Shown here in pieces: positions 13,307-20,547 of a stretch of DNA of 33,939 nt (position 1 is the first letter of the stretch; each line of letters starts with the position of its first letter). Made by a program: the position numbers and the translations under genes. Below the pieces are notes generated by a model, which was not told where the DNA came from, did not search any database, and worked only from the letters and a program-made list of their open reading frames with translations. The DNA lies in assembly GCA_964448005.1 (NCBI GenBank), contig CAYUUW010000014.1, forward strand, positions 1 to 33,939, given 5' to 3'. The DNA comes from CAYUUW01 sp964448005. Its GTDB lineage: Bacteria; Patescibacteriota; Gracilibacteria; UM-FILTER-43-11.

Positions 13307-15196
13307 TCAGCCCGCTTTCGTTATGAACTCTATCACAGTTGGCCAATCGATCTGCTCCACAGGAGCGTTGTGGTCGCCGCCGGGAATGATGTTCAGCATC
13401 ACTTCATGGCCCATCTCCTCCAGTTTTTCTTTGAAAAGACTGGCTCGGTCCGGCGGAAGCGCGGTGTCCAATTCGCCGGCTTCAATCCAAAAATCAATGT
13501 CCGATTCTGCCGTAGGGACAAAATCGATGTCGTTGATCATGGATTCGGAGAGGGTGGGGACAATGAACACGGCTCCATCGACATGGATATGCGGACTCAC
13601 TTTTTCTAGCGCATGGTAAAGTGTGCTTCCCCCTGCCGAAGCTCCAATGAAAAACTGTGAAATGTCTCCAAATGCCCGATCCAAGTGCTTCAATAATTCG
13701 GCGAGTTCGGCCCCACCCTCTTCTCCAAAGCTGCTGGTCTCGGCGGCGACATAATAATAGCCATTGTCCCTCAGGTAATCCTTTAGATTCTTGAAGGTGC
13801 CTTTGTAGTTCGTGTCACTCATGCCCTGCTCCACGCCTCCGCCAGCGCCGTGCATGTAGACAAAGATACCCTCCTCATTACCATTTTGACTGAAAGCAGG
13901 CTTTCTGTAGTAGTAGGGAAGTGCCTTTTGGGCAATGGGCGAGGTGTAGCTGCCTATCTCATATCCGCTGACGGAAAAGGTTCTGTACTCAATGAATCGA
14001 TTGGCTGCTGAATCCTCCGAGTCGTCAAAAACGGCGTACTTGATCCGATCGTTGTCGATCCATTCCATGTGATAGTCCATCTGATCCTTGGAGTCTGTGG
14101 CCTTCAGGCTTTCGTCGTCGGCCAATATGACCGCTTGAAGTTGATTGTCCTTTTCCAGATTCAGAATATCGATCGTCCTCTTTCCTTCTTGGTAGCTGGG
14201 ATCAACCTGAATCAAATATTCTCCGTTGGGCGAAATCGAGTAATGATGGGGCGATTGGAGATTGATGTAGAGCTCCTTGAGCTCCTTTGATTCCAGATCA
14301 AAGCCATAAATCCAATCTGGAAGGTTTTCCCTCGCTTTGGCCAGGATGACGGAATTGAAATCCTTGGTATTGCCCCTGAGGATCGAAAGTTCTCCACTCA
14401 GCCCCCCAGCCAGAACTTCCTCCTTTCCGCCTTCATGAATCCTGATCAGGTTTTGCTTTCCTTCGGGGTTTTTCCTCAATTCATAGTCCGTTTTTACGGC
14501 GGGAGATTTTAATTGGTCGATCCGATAAAGCATTTCCGCCACCTCTTTTCGGCTCATGGGGTCGGCTGGAAGAAAGGGCATCGTTCCCGTGGGGCGCTCT
14601 GGATCGCCAAGGGGAACATGCTTCGCTCCCAGCAGCATATTTCTGAGCAGAGGGCGAGCGTAAGGAGCGTACCAGGCGGCTCCATCCATATCCGAAATCG
14701 GCACCAAGCCGTAGCTGAGATAAGATGTGCCTTCCTCCTCCCCGCCCGGCATCAGGGCATTCACCGCCATCTTCATGGCTTCCACGCGGCTCACGCATGC
14801 ATCTGGCTTGAAGGTTCCATCCGGATAGCCGCTGACGACTTCCAGAAAGCGGGCATAGCGCACATAGTCTTTGCCCCAATGGTCGGAGGCGAGGTCGGAG
14901 AACTTTTCTTCGGTCTGCATTCGGCCCGCCAAGGTCTGGATAGGCTGCGCAAAGCGCTGCTCCATCATCATCTTCAAAAGCTGGGCCCGGGTCACGCAGT
15001 CGTCCGGCCCCCAGTTTCCGTTTTGGTAGCCCTGGGTGATGCCTTCGTTCACCGTCCATTGAATCGCTTCGGCGTAATCGGTGCTGGCGGTCACATCCGG
15101 AAAAGCCTTTGCCTCTGACGGTCGGAAAGCCAGGGCGACAATCAGAAGGAGGAGAGGCAAAACCCCAAAGGGGCGGAAGAACCTTTTCATGGGCAA
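13307..15196 (-). CDS. SLH-anchored secreted alpha/beta hydrolase
   Basis: A 629-residue exported protein. Seen: signal peptide with cleavage site SEAKA near residue 31; three S-layer-homology modules (FPDVTASTDYAEAIQWTVNE at about 32-88, FSDLASDHWGKDYVRYARFL at about 96-150, a weaker one at about 165-225); a middle region with beta-propeller-like character (about 235-430); and an alpha/beta-hydrolase domain with oxyanion motif YMHGAGGG, nucleophile elbow GASAGGS (S520), acid D577 (AGELD) and H609 (GGDHNAP). SLH modules bind the cell-wall polymer, so the enzyme should sit on the cell surface as an esterase or peptidase. A TATAAT box lies at 15228-15223. A degraded copy of its last codons lies at 10531-10628. 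Confidence 0.88.
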   Translation of the reverse strand: MPMKRFFRPFGVLPLLLLIVALAFRPSEAKAFPDVTASTDYAEAIQWTVNEGITQGYQNGNWGPDDCVTRAQLLKMMMEQRFAQPIQTLAGRMQTEEKFSDLASDHWGKDYVRYARFLEVVSGYPDGTFKPDACVSRVEAMKMAVNALMPGGEEEGTSYLSYGLVPISDMDGAAWYAPYARPLLRNMLLGAKHVPLGDPERPTGTMPFLPADPMSRKEVAEMLYRIDQLKSPAVKTDYELRKNPEGKQNLIRIHEGGKEEVLAGGLSGELSILRGNTKDFNSVILAKARENLPDWIYGFDLESKELKELYINLQSPHHYSISPNGEYLIQVDPSYQEGKRTIDILNLEKDNQLQAVILADDESLKATDSKDQMDYHMEWIDNDRIKYAVFDDSEDSAANRFIEYRTFSVSGYEIGSYTSPIAQKALPYYYRKPAFSQNGNEEGIFVYMHGAGGGVEQGMSDTNYKGTFKNLKDYLRDNGYYYVAAETSSFGEEGGAELAELLKHLDRAFGDISQFFIGASAGGSTLYHALEKVSPHIHVDGAVFIVPTLSESMINDIDFVPTAESDIDFWIEAGELDTALPPDRASLFKEKLEEMGHEVMLNIIPGGDHNAPVEQIDWPTVIEFITKAG

Positions 15197-15222
15197 AGAA
15201 TTAGAGGTTTTCTTGGGTGATC

Positions 15223-15228
15223 ATTATA
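15223..15228 (-). promoter_or_regulatory. -10 box of the surface-hydrolase gene
   Basis: Minus strand TGTATAATG about 25 bp before the start; no good -35 box at the expected distance. Confidence 0.45.
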
Positions 15229-15264
15229 CACTTTGCCCCTCTGTAATTCTTTCTCCTGGAATTA

Positions 15265-15358
15265 TTGAATAAAAAATTTGTTCATTAATTGGTCAGCCCT
15301 GCCTATGCTGGCAGGCAGGCGCGGCGAACTCGGAATGACAAGGGCTTGAATGGAGCTT
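15265..15358. repeat. Dispersed repeat, copy 2, with hairpin
   Basis: Related to 10461-10520 at both ends; the middle holds the hairpin CCTGCCTATGCTGGCAGGCAGG. It lies between the surface hydrolase and the dCMP deaminase. Confidence 0.65.
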
Positions 15359-15367
15359 GGCCCATTC

Positions 15368-15808
15368 CTACTCCCTCACCTCCACCAATCCCTCCTCCGT
15401 CACCTGGAACAAGGGGATATTCACCGAGGTCAGCAGGGCCACCGAGTCGCGCTTTCGGTAATCCTCCGAAAAGAAAACCTTCTTCACGTTCCCCAAGTTG
15501 ATCAGCCGCTTGGCGCAGGCCACGCAGGGCAAATGGGTGACGAAAACGAATTTCTCCACCATGCGCGGCGAATCGTAGTTGATGGTGGCGTTCTCCTCCG
15601 AATGCAGGCAGCCGCAATTCCCCGGCTCATCCCGATCGCATCCGTTGGTCAGCCCCGCCGCATTGCCGTTGTAGCCCACGGCCAGCACCTTGCGGAAATC
15701 CGTGCTGGTGATCACGGTGCCCACATTCAGCCTGTGGCAGCTGGAGCGCTCCGAAATGGCTTTGGCGAAGTTCATGTAGACCGATTCAAAGGAAGGACGA
15801 GATTTCAT
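15368..15808 (-). CDS. dCMP deaminase (deoxycytidylate deaminase family)
   Basis: A 146-residue zinc enzyme that deaminates dCMP to dUMP for thymidylate synthesis. Seen: zinc and catalytic motif LHSEENA (H69, E71) and PCVACAK (C95, C98), plus NVGTVIT and GYNGNAAG typical of the ComE/dCMP-deaminase group. HSE rather than HAE is a common variant. AGGAAAA just upstream of ATG 15808 supports the start. An NMP-kinase-like gene lies upstream on the same strand; an S23-type gene in repeats separates the two. Confidence 0.9.
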   Translation of the reverse strand: MKSRPSFESVYMNFAKAISERSSCHRLNVGTVITSTDFRKVLAVGYNGNAAGLTNGCDRDEPGNCGCLHSEENATINYDSPRMVEKFVFVTHLPCVACAKRLINLGNVKKVFFSEDYRKRDSVALLTSVNIPLFQVTEEGLVEVRE

Positions 15809-15846
15809 TTTTCCTAGGATTAAGGACTAAGAAATAAGGATTAAGC
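15809..15846. repeat. TAAGGA-type repeat, left flank of the S23-type gene
   Basis: AT-rich tract with AGGATTAAGGACTAAG and AATAAGGATTAAG; inverted relative to the tract at 16226-16265. Confidence 0.7.
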
Positions 15847-16196
15847 TACTTTTGGCTTGCGATCCAGCCATTCAACACTTTCCCCGCTTCATCCTCCATG
15901 GCTTTTATTTTCTTATACTGAATAGTTTCAAAATAGCCCAGATCGTGAGCTAGCATGGTTTGGCATTTTACTTCTTCTAGGGAGCATTCTGATATCTTGT
16001 AGAAATAGATTTTTTCTTTCAGGCTCGTTTTTCTGAAGCCTTCAGCGATGTTGGAGATGATCGAGACAGATGCGCGCCTTAGCTGTGACCTTAAGCCAAA
16101 TTCTTCGCTTCTGGGAAATTCTGCTGTTTGCTTGTACAGCTCTAAAGTCAGTTGATAGGCTTTTTGCCAGGCGATGATGTCCTTAAAAGTTTTCAT
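15846..16196 (-). CDS. Four-helix-bundle protein, S23/rRNA-intervening-sequence family
   Basis: A 116-residue helical protein (ATG at 16196; an upstream in-frame start at 16226 falls in the repeat). Seen: the family hallmarks FKDIIAWQKAYQLTLELYK, EEFGLRSQLRRASVSIISNI, then AEGFRK, and FYKISECSLEEVKCQTMLAH. Relatives are encoded in 23S rRNA intervening sequences or stand alone; avd proteins of diversity-generating retroelements share the fold. Exact function is unknown. Here it stands alone, flanked by inverted TAAGGA-type repeats, between the deaminase and kinase genes, which suggests a mobile or repeat-associated cassette. Confidence 0.9.
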   Translation of the reverse strand: MKTFKDIIAWQKAYQLTLELYKQTAEFPRSEEFGLRSQLRRASVSIISNIAEGFRKTSLKEKIYFYKISECSLEEVKCQTMLAHDLGYFETIQYKKIKAMEDEAGKVLNGWIASQK

Positions 16197-16225
16197 GCCG
16201 ATTCGCTTAAGCGCCAAATTTTGCA

Positions 16226-16265
16226 ATTCGCTTCCTCCTTATTCCTTATTCCTTAGTTCTTACTT
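16226..16265. repeat. TAAGGA-type repeat, right flank of the S23-type gene
   Basis: CTCCTTATTCCTTATTCCTT and AGTTCTTACTTCTTATT: the inverse of the tract at 15809-15846. It overlaps the 3' end of the kinase-like gene. Confidence 0.7.
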
Positions 16266-16816
16266 CTTATTTCCTCAAAGAACTTTACAAATGCTGGCCC
16301 TACGTCGTCGAACTCCATCACATTCTCGAACTCGTAATCGGCCATCTCGATGCATTTGCCCACCTGCTGCCCTTCCGGAGGCTCGCCTTCGCCCATCTCC
16401 CGCCTCAATTTGCGGCGTATTTCGCCTTCGTTCAGGGTGTCATCGCTGCGCTGGCGCGAAAAGATGCGCTCAATGATTTTGTCCTCTGGGGCTGTGTTGG
16501 CGATCAGGATGAAGTCCGGCAGCTCCCGCAAGGCCAGTACTTCGGCAGGATTGCGGATGCCATCCACGACCCATTTCTCGCCGCCCTCTTCCTTCACCTT
16601 GCGCAGGGCTCGCTGGCCCAGCACGCCCGCGCCGCCCTCCTCGCGCAGCTTTTGCCCTACGGCCATCAGCTTTTCCCGCTCCTGCTCCACGCCAAGCTTT
16701 TCCGCTTCCTCGCGCACGAACTGCGAAAGGGTAATGTGCCTGTAGCCAAGCTTTTTAAGGGCGTCCACCACTGTGCTTTTGCCCGAGGCCATGGGGCCTG
16801 TGAGTCCTAATATCAC
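16253..16816 (-). CDS. NMP-kinase-like P-loop protein (dephospho-CoA-kinase/UPF0200-like)
   Basis: A 187-residue P-loop kinase. Seen: Walker A GLTGPMASGKST (residues about 4-15), a DGIRNPAEV motif after KWVV, FSRQRSDD as a lid-type segment, and CIEMADYEFEN near the C-terminus. This order resembles archaeal UPF0200 AAA-type kinases and dephospho-CoA kinase. Next to dCMP deaminase, a deoxynucleotide-kinase role is plausible but not shown. The start is GTG at 16816, which lies directly against an AT-rich repeat tract, so no ribosome-binding site is seen. The 3' end overlaps the repeat flanking the S23-type gene. Confidence 0.78.
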   Translation of the reverse strand: MILGLTGPMASGKSTVVDALKKLGYRHITLSQFVREEAEKLGVEQEREKLMAVGQKLREEGGAGVLGQRALRKVKEEGGEKWVVDGIRNPAEVLALRELPDFILIANTAPEDKIIERIFSRQRSDDTLNEGEIRRKLRREMGEGEPPEGQQVGKCIEMADYEFENVMEFDDVGPAFVKFFEEIRSKN

Positions 16817-16905
16817 AAGTTAAGAATTACGAATTAAGAGTCGATAGTTAAGAATTACGAATTGTTTTTTTGAATTAACTCGTAACTCGTAATTCTTAAC
16901 TTTAT
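16815..16905. repeat. Inverted AT-rich repeat cluster (TTAAGAATTACGAATT type)
   Basis: Two copies of AGTTAAGAATTACGAATT followed by the inverse AACTCGTAATTCTTAACTT, able to form a long hairpin. Same family as 3128-3180. It fills the gap between the Kazal-like lipoprotein stop and the kinase start. Confidence 0.8.
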
Positions 16906-17471
16906 TTAAAATTGGCACACCAGCACGCACTGCGTCGTGCACATTTCCGCTTGGGGGTCGTTCCTGCAGGCTGTGGCGCATTCGTTCCAGGTTCCGCCCA
17001 GCGTTTTGCACTGCTCTTGGCCCATCCCTTCGCATTCCTGGGTTTCTGGGAGCCAGGTGCCATCGAAAGAAAGGCAGGCGCCTTCGGGGTTGGCGGCTTC
17101 ATCCACGCAAGCTCCCTCCACAATGTTGGCGGCTTTGGCGTTCTCCGCCTCGCAGCGGTTGCCGAAAGTCGTTTTGACGGGATTGCAGGGGGTGGTGATG
17201 CACTGAACCTGGATCTCTCCGCACACAGGCATGTATTCCTTGGTGCAAGGCCTTTCGTTCGTTACCGGAGGGGCGGGGATTTCCGCCGGCTCCACAAAAT
17301 TCTGATCTCCATGGCGGCACTGGCGGGGAAGGCTTTCCATCACAGGATGGCCGGCGGCCACGCACTCCTCAAAAGAACTGACGGTTTTTTCATCCCCAGG
17401 AGTCGCAGGGGAAGCGGGGGAGCAGGCAGCCAGAAGGAAAAGGGAGGAGAGGGCGACGAAGGCTTTTTTCA
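16906..17471 (-). CDS. Kazal-like, cysteine-rich lipoprotein
   Basis: A 188-residue lipoprotein with lipobox LLAAC near residue 17. Seen: a Kazal-like domain (CTKEYMPVCGEIQ, then GNRCEAENAKAANIVEGAC), preceded by a small Cys-containing segment (SSFEECVAAGHPVMESLPRQC) and followed by a third Cys-rich segment (CLSFDGTWLPETQECEG, CKTLGGTWNEC). Kazal domains often inhibit serine proteases; here the inhibitory function is only inferred. ATG at 17471 is chosen because it starts the signal peptide; the frame stays open further upstream but overlaps the glycosyltransferase gene. Confidence 0.8.
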
Positions 17472-17561
17472 TGGGATTTAAGATAGGAATTAAAGGTTTT
17501 TGCTTGTTCTGATTGTTTGGAGGCTTAGGGCTGTCCCTATTGGTCGGCAAGGAATGATAGG

Positions 17562-18416
17562 TCATGCAGATCCCTTCTTTTGCTCCCAGAGCCGCCTGGG
17601 ATTCCCCTTGAAGAAATAGTTCCACTGGTAGCGCAGTGAGTCTTTCAAATGCTGGCGCATCGTCCATTTTTTGAAGAATTCGCGCATTCCGCCTGCGCTC
17701 AGGCGGATCCCGTCGGCGTAGACCGTCGCCTCGGGGCAGTAGACCACCTGATAGCCCTTTTCCCAGGTTCTCCAGCACAGGTCCGGATCGGTCATGAAGA
17801 GGAAATAGTCGCTGTTCAGGCCGCCCAGCTCGTCCCACAGTTTCTTCCGGATGATCCAGAACGACGACTGCAGCCAGTCTACGCTTTGGGTCCTGGAATA
17901 GTCCAGGTGGCGCATTTCGTCGTAGGCGACCCAGCGGCGGATCAGCGGCAGCCGGCGCAGCCAGGTTCTTCGGGCGGTCTGCAAAAAAAGCTTGGGGAAA
18001 GCACGAATAGTCATGGCGATGCTTCCGTCCCCGTCGTTGATCTGCTGTGGTCCGCAAATGCCCGCTTCGGGGTGCTTTTCCATAAAATCCACCAGCTTCT
18101 GCAGGGTGTCTTTTTCGCGCCAGATGATGTCCGGATTCACGATCAGCAGATACTCGCCCTGCGCCAGCTGGGCCGCGCCGTTGTTTCCTCGCGGATAGCC
18201 TAGGTTGCCGGGGTTGATCTGCAGGGTCACGTTCGGGTGCTTGGCCAGGGTCTGTAGCTGCTGGGCGTTTTGGGCATCGCAGGAATTGTCCGCCACGATC
18301 ACCTGGACCGGAAAGTCGACCTCCTGCCTCAGGATGCTTTCCACATTCTCGCAGACGCGCTTGGCCTTTTTGAAATCGAGAATGACGATGGATGCTTTGG
18401 GATGGGGTGAGTTCAT
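17562..18416 (-). CDS. Family 2 glycosyltransferase (rhamnosyltransferase WbbL-like)
   Basis: A 284-residue GT-A fold enzyme. Seen: N-terminal SIVILDFKKA, VIVADNSCD, NPGNLGYPRGNNGAA, the metal/nucleotide motif LIVNPDIIW, and a later MTDPDLCWRTWEKGYQVVY segment, as in WbbL-like rhamnosyltransferases. It probably adds a sugar to a cell-surface polysaccharide on the cytoplasmic face. It sits in a minus-strand group with another GT2 and a Gmm-like NUDIX enzyme. No ribosome-binding site stands out. Confidence 0.9.
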   Translation of the reverse strand: MNSPHPKASIVILDFKKAKRVCENVESILRQEVDFPVQVIVADNSCDAQNAQQLQTLAKHPNVTLQINPGNLGYPRGNNGAAQLAQGEYLLIVNPDIIWREKDTLQKLVDFMEKHPEAGICGPQQINDGDGSIAMTIRAFPKLFLQTARRTWLRRLPLIRRWVAYDEMRHLDYSRTQSVDWLQSSFWIIRKKLWDELGGLNSDYFLFMTDPDLCWRTWEKGYQVVYCPEATVYADGIRLSAGGMREFFKKWTMRQHLKDSLRYQWNYFFKGNPRRLWEQKKGSA

Positions 18417-18489
18417 GGAATGAGTTTGCTTTCAGATTTTCAAGTTTTCAGGCCTATGAAAGTTGAAAATCAATTTGGTTAAGAATTAA

Positions 18490-18984
18490 TCACAAGAAGT
18501 CCTTCATGAGATCAAAGTAGGCTTTCATATAGGGATGCTCGTGCGGAAGCGTGGCCGACCACAGGTGGCTTTCGGATTGGGAATCCAGCCGAATCTCCTG
18601 GTCTTCCCCCAGCTCCGCCAGGGCGGCCGTGGCCAGGTAATGCACGCAGGTGACCGTTTCAGGATAGATCTTCCGGTCGCTTTCGTCGAATCCTTCTGTG
18701 CCGAAGCGCTCCTCCAAGTAGGTTCGGGAAAGCCGCTTGAGCTCCAGATCCAGCCCCGTCTCCTGCTTCAGCACACGCTCTCCTGCCTCTTTCATGCTTT
18801 CCCCGTTCAGCACGCGGCCCCCAGGCACCCACCACAGGCCCTTGGCGGGATTGTTCTTCCGCTTCACGAAAAGAAATTCGCCTTTGCTGTTCCTCACAAT
18901 CAGGTTGATGGAAACGGTGGGGAAGTATTGGATGGTCTTTTGGAAGACGTCCAGGGGAGCAAATGGGCGAGGGGATTGGGACAT
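18490..18984 (-). CDS. NUDIX hydrolase, GDP-mannose mannosyl hydrolase-like
   Basis: A protein of about 164 residues with a NUDIX box GGRVLNGESMKEAGERVLKQ then ETGL. The usual glutamate after the central arginine is missing; this is the atypical box of Gmm-type GDP-mannose hydrolases (GGR...E...R...E pattern), and WWVPGGRV supports that group. It would split GDP-hexoses, which fits the adjacent glycosyltransferases. In-frame starts at 19032 and 19017 also exist, but the first is formed by a palindromic repeat (19028-19097), so the internal ATG at 18984 is preferred. No ribosome-binding site decides it. Confidence 0.82.
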   Translation of the reverse strand: MSQSPRPFAPLDVFQKTIQYFPTVSINLIVRNSKGEFLFVKRKNNPAKGLWWVPGGRVLNGESMKEAGERVLKQETGLDLELKRLSRTYLEERFGTEGFDESDRKIYPETVTCVHYLATAALAELGEDQEIRLDSQSESHLWSATLPHEHPYMKAYFDLMKDFL

Positions 18985-19027
18985 TTTTTTCAGTTGCAAG
19001 TTTTTTAAAGGTTTCATAATGCTTGCC

Positions 19028-19097
19028 GTCATTCCGGACCTGATCCGGAATCCATTAGGTTTAAATAATGCTGGATTCCGGCTTTCGCCGGAATGAC
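19028..19097. repeat. Palindromic intergenic repeat (GTCATTCCGG type)
   Basis: GTCATTCCGGACCTGATCCG on the left mirrors CTTTCGCCGGAATGAC on the right around an AT-rich centre, forming a long imperfect hairpin between the NUDIX and glycosyltransferase genes. A MITE-like or REP-like element. Confidence 0.8.
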
Positions 19098-19117
19098 AAT
19101 GATGGGGGTTTCGTATC

Positions 19118-20179
19118 TCATTTCATCATCTCCTCAATCTCTGCCGGCTTCCGCCTCCACTTCATCTGCTTCCTCCATTCCAGATTTTCGGCCTGCATTC
19201 TGCTCGCCTTGGCGTATTCTTTCAGCAGGCTCGGGCTCAAACTCACCGTATACAGGAAACGGGCGATTTGGCTGAAAAAAGTCTTGAGCCTCACGGAGAG
19301 GGAAAACTTCACGCCCTTCACATTTTTCCTCAGCACGGTCAGGTGGCCCATCAGCGAGTTGGCTTTGACCCATTGGGCCTTGGCATGATGGTTCTTCAGA
19401 TTGCCCAGCTCGATTTTGTCATTGGCCCGGTCTTTGTTGTCCACCTGTCGGTCGTGGTAAACGGTCGTGGTTTGGACCAGCAGGCAATCGTGGCCCGCCC
19501 ATTGCATGCGGTAGGCCAAGTCCACATCGTTCTTGTAGTGCAGCTGCTCGTCGTAGTACTCCAGTTCGCCTTTGCCGTTCCGGAAGGCGATGTCCTCCAG
19601 GGTCTTTCGCCGAAACACGGTGAGCGCGCCGGAGGGGCCGAAAACGGAGCCCAGGTCCGCATACTGGCCTTGGTCCTGAAAGCTCTGCCCCAGATCGTAG
19701 AAGTGGTGGGCAGGACTGCAGGCAATGCCGAAGCTGTCGATCTGATTCGTTTTGGACCCTTCCAGGTTGCCTTTTTCCGCCTTGCCGAAATCCCACTGCA
19801 TCAGCTTGCATGTGGCGCTGCCGTAATGCTGATTCTCTTTCTTTTCCAGTTCCGAGACGATTTGGCGAACAAAATCCGGCGCATAGAGCATGTCGTAGCC
19901 GACGCAGAAGTAGTATTCGCCGCTCATTTTGCGGATCAGCGCATTGTGGCCGCCGCTGTGCATCAGGTTCTCGCCCTTTTCCCAGTGGATGCGCGGGTCG
20001 GCGAAAAGCTCGGGCATCTCTTTTTTCACGTACTCGTAGGCCTCGCCGCCCGGGCTTTGGTCGCGGAAGAGGAATTCCGCATTCGGGTAATCCTGGTTCA
20101 GCAGGCTGGGCAGGCTGAATTTGAGGTAGCGCTCGCCTTTGAACAGGACCAGGCCGATGGTGACTTTTGAATTAATAAT
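19118..20179 (-). CDS. Family 2 glycosyltransferase with start codon obscured by a repeat
   Basis: Reading frame open from the in-frame stop at 20188 to 19118, about 350 residues. Seen: KVTIGLVLFKGERYLKFSLP at the N-terminus, FLFRDQSPGG, HSGGHNALIRKMSGEYYFCV, then YDMLYAPDF as the metal-site region, and YKNDVDLAYRMQWAGHDCLL towards the C-terminus. This is a GT2 of the rhamnosyl/glycan type. Between the upstream stop and KVTIG there is no ATG, GTG or TTG; only ATT codons (20179, 20176) or an internal ATG at 20029, which would remove the first GT strand. An AT-rich repeat occupies the expected start. The annotated start is therefore a guess. Confidence 0.82.
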   Translation of the reverse strand: MINSKVTIGLVLFKGERYLKFSLPSLLNQDYPNAEFLFRDQSPGGEAYEYVKKEMPELFADPRIHWEKGENLMHSGGHNALIRKMSGEYYFCVGYDMLYAPDFVRQIVSELEKKENQHYGSATCKLMQWDFGKAEKGNLEGSKTNQIDSFGIACSPAHHFYDLGQSFQDQGQYADLGSVFGPSGALTVFRRKTLEDIAFRNGKGELEYYDEQLHYKNDVDLAYRMQWAGHDCLLVQTTTVYHDRQVDNKDRANDKIELGNLKNHHAKAQWVKANSLMGHLTVLRKNVKGVKFSLSVRLKTFFSQIARFLYTVSLSPSLLKEYAKASRMQAENLEWRKQMKWRRKPAEIEEMMK

Positions 20180-20205
20180 TAGCGATTAATAATTAGCAAT
20201 TAAAA
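20165..20205. repeat. AATTAATAATTAGC-type repeat covering the glycosyltransferase start
   Basis: Three related units (GAATTAATAATTAGC, GATTAATAATTAGC, AATTAAA). It sits where the start codon of the GT2 gene should be, like the tracts before ileS and the kinase gene. Confidence 0.7.
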
Positions 20206-20218
20206 GGAACCGGTCGGC

Positions 20219-20224
20219 ATTATA
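20219..20224 (-). promoter_or_regulatory. -10 box upstream of the glycosyltransferase
   Basis: Minus strand TGTATAATG about 40-45 bp upstream of the repeat-masked start; no convincing -35. Confidence 0.4.
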
Positions 20225-20407
20225 CATCATCGAGGCTTCTTTGGGATTTTAGGAAAGCCCCGCCAGCGCTGAGGCTGGCATGGCGCTTGTGGAGAGGTGG
20301 TTTGGGCAGCCCCAGAAGGCCTGAGCTTTCTTTTCCGCCCACGAGAGAAGAAGGGTGAAGCCGATCCAAAAGAGGCTTGAAAAGCTCAAGGAAGCCAAGA
20401 TTTTTTA
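20225..20407. other. Intergenic region without a supported gene
   Basis: Between the divergent GT2 and the 255-residue gene. It holds a hairpin (GCCAGCGCTGAGGCTGGC, 20262-20279), but no frame looks coding. Confidence 0.5.
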
Positions 20408-20436
20408 TTGACAAATTTAAATATTTATTTTAAATT
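20408..20436 (+). promoter_or_regulatory. Promoter of the double-TM protein gene
   Basis: TTGACA (20408-20413), 17-bp AT-rich spacer, TAAATT (20431-20436). The gene begins about 110 bp downstream. Confidence 0.65.
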
Positions 20437-20547
20437 AAATACCATTCTAAGCCCGCTCAGTCAAATCACCTTTGCCTTGAGTCAGCCGAATGATCTTTCG
20501 CATCGTAGACTCAGGCAGCGTTCCGTCACAAGCAAGGAGCCGAGACC

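Noticed and set aside
16906..18057. Extended 383-codon version of the Kazal-like protein
   Set aside because: The upstream part is an out-of-frame reading of the glycosyltransferase; the signal peptide begins at 17471.
3128..20205. CRISPR array made of the AT-rich repeats
   Set aside because: Units are short, variable, tandem or inverted, and have no spacers of even length.
20220..20414. Minus-strand 64-codon frame before the 255-residue gene
   Set aside because: No ribosome-binding site, no recognisable sequence and a low-quality composition; treated as intergenic.
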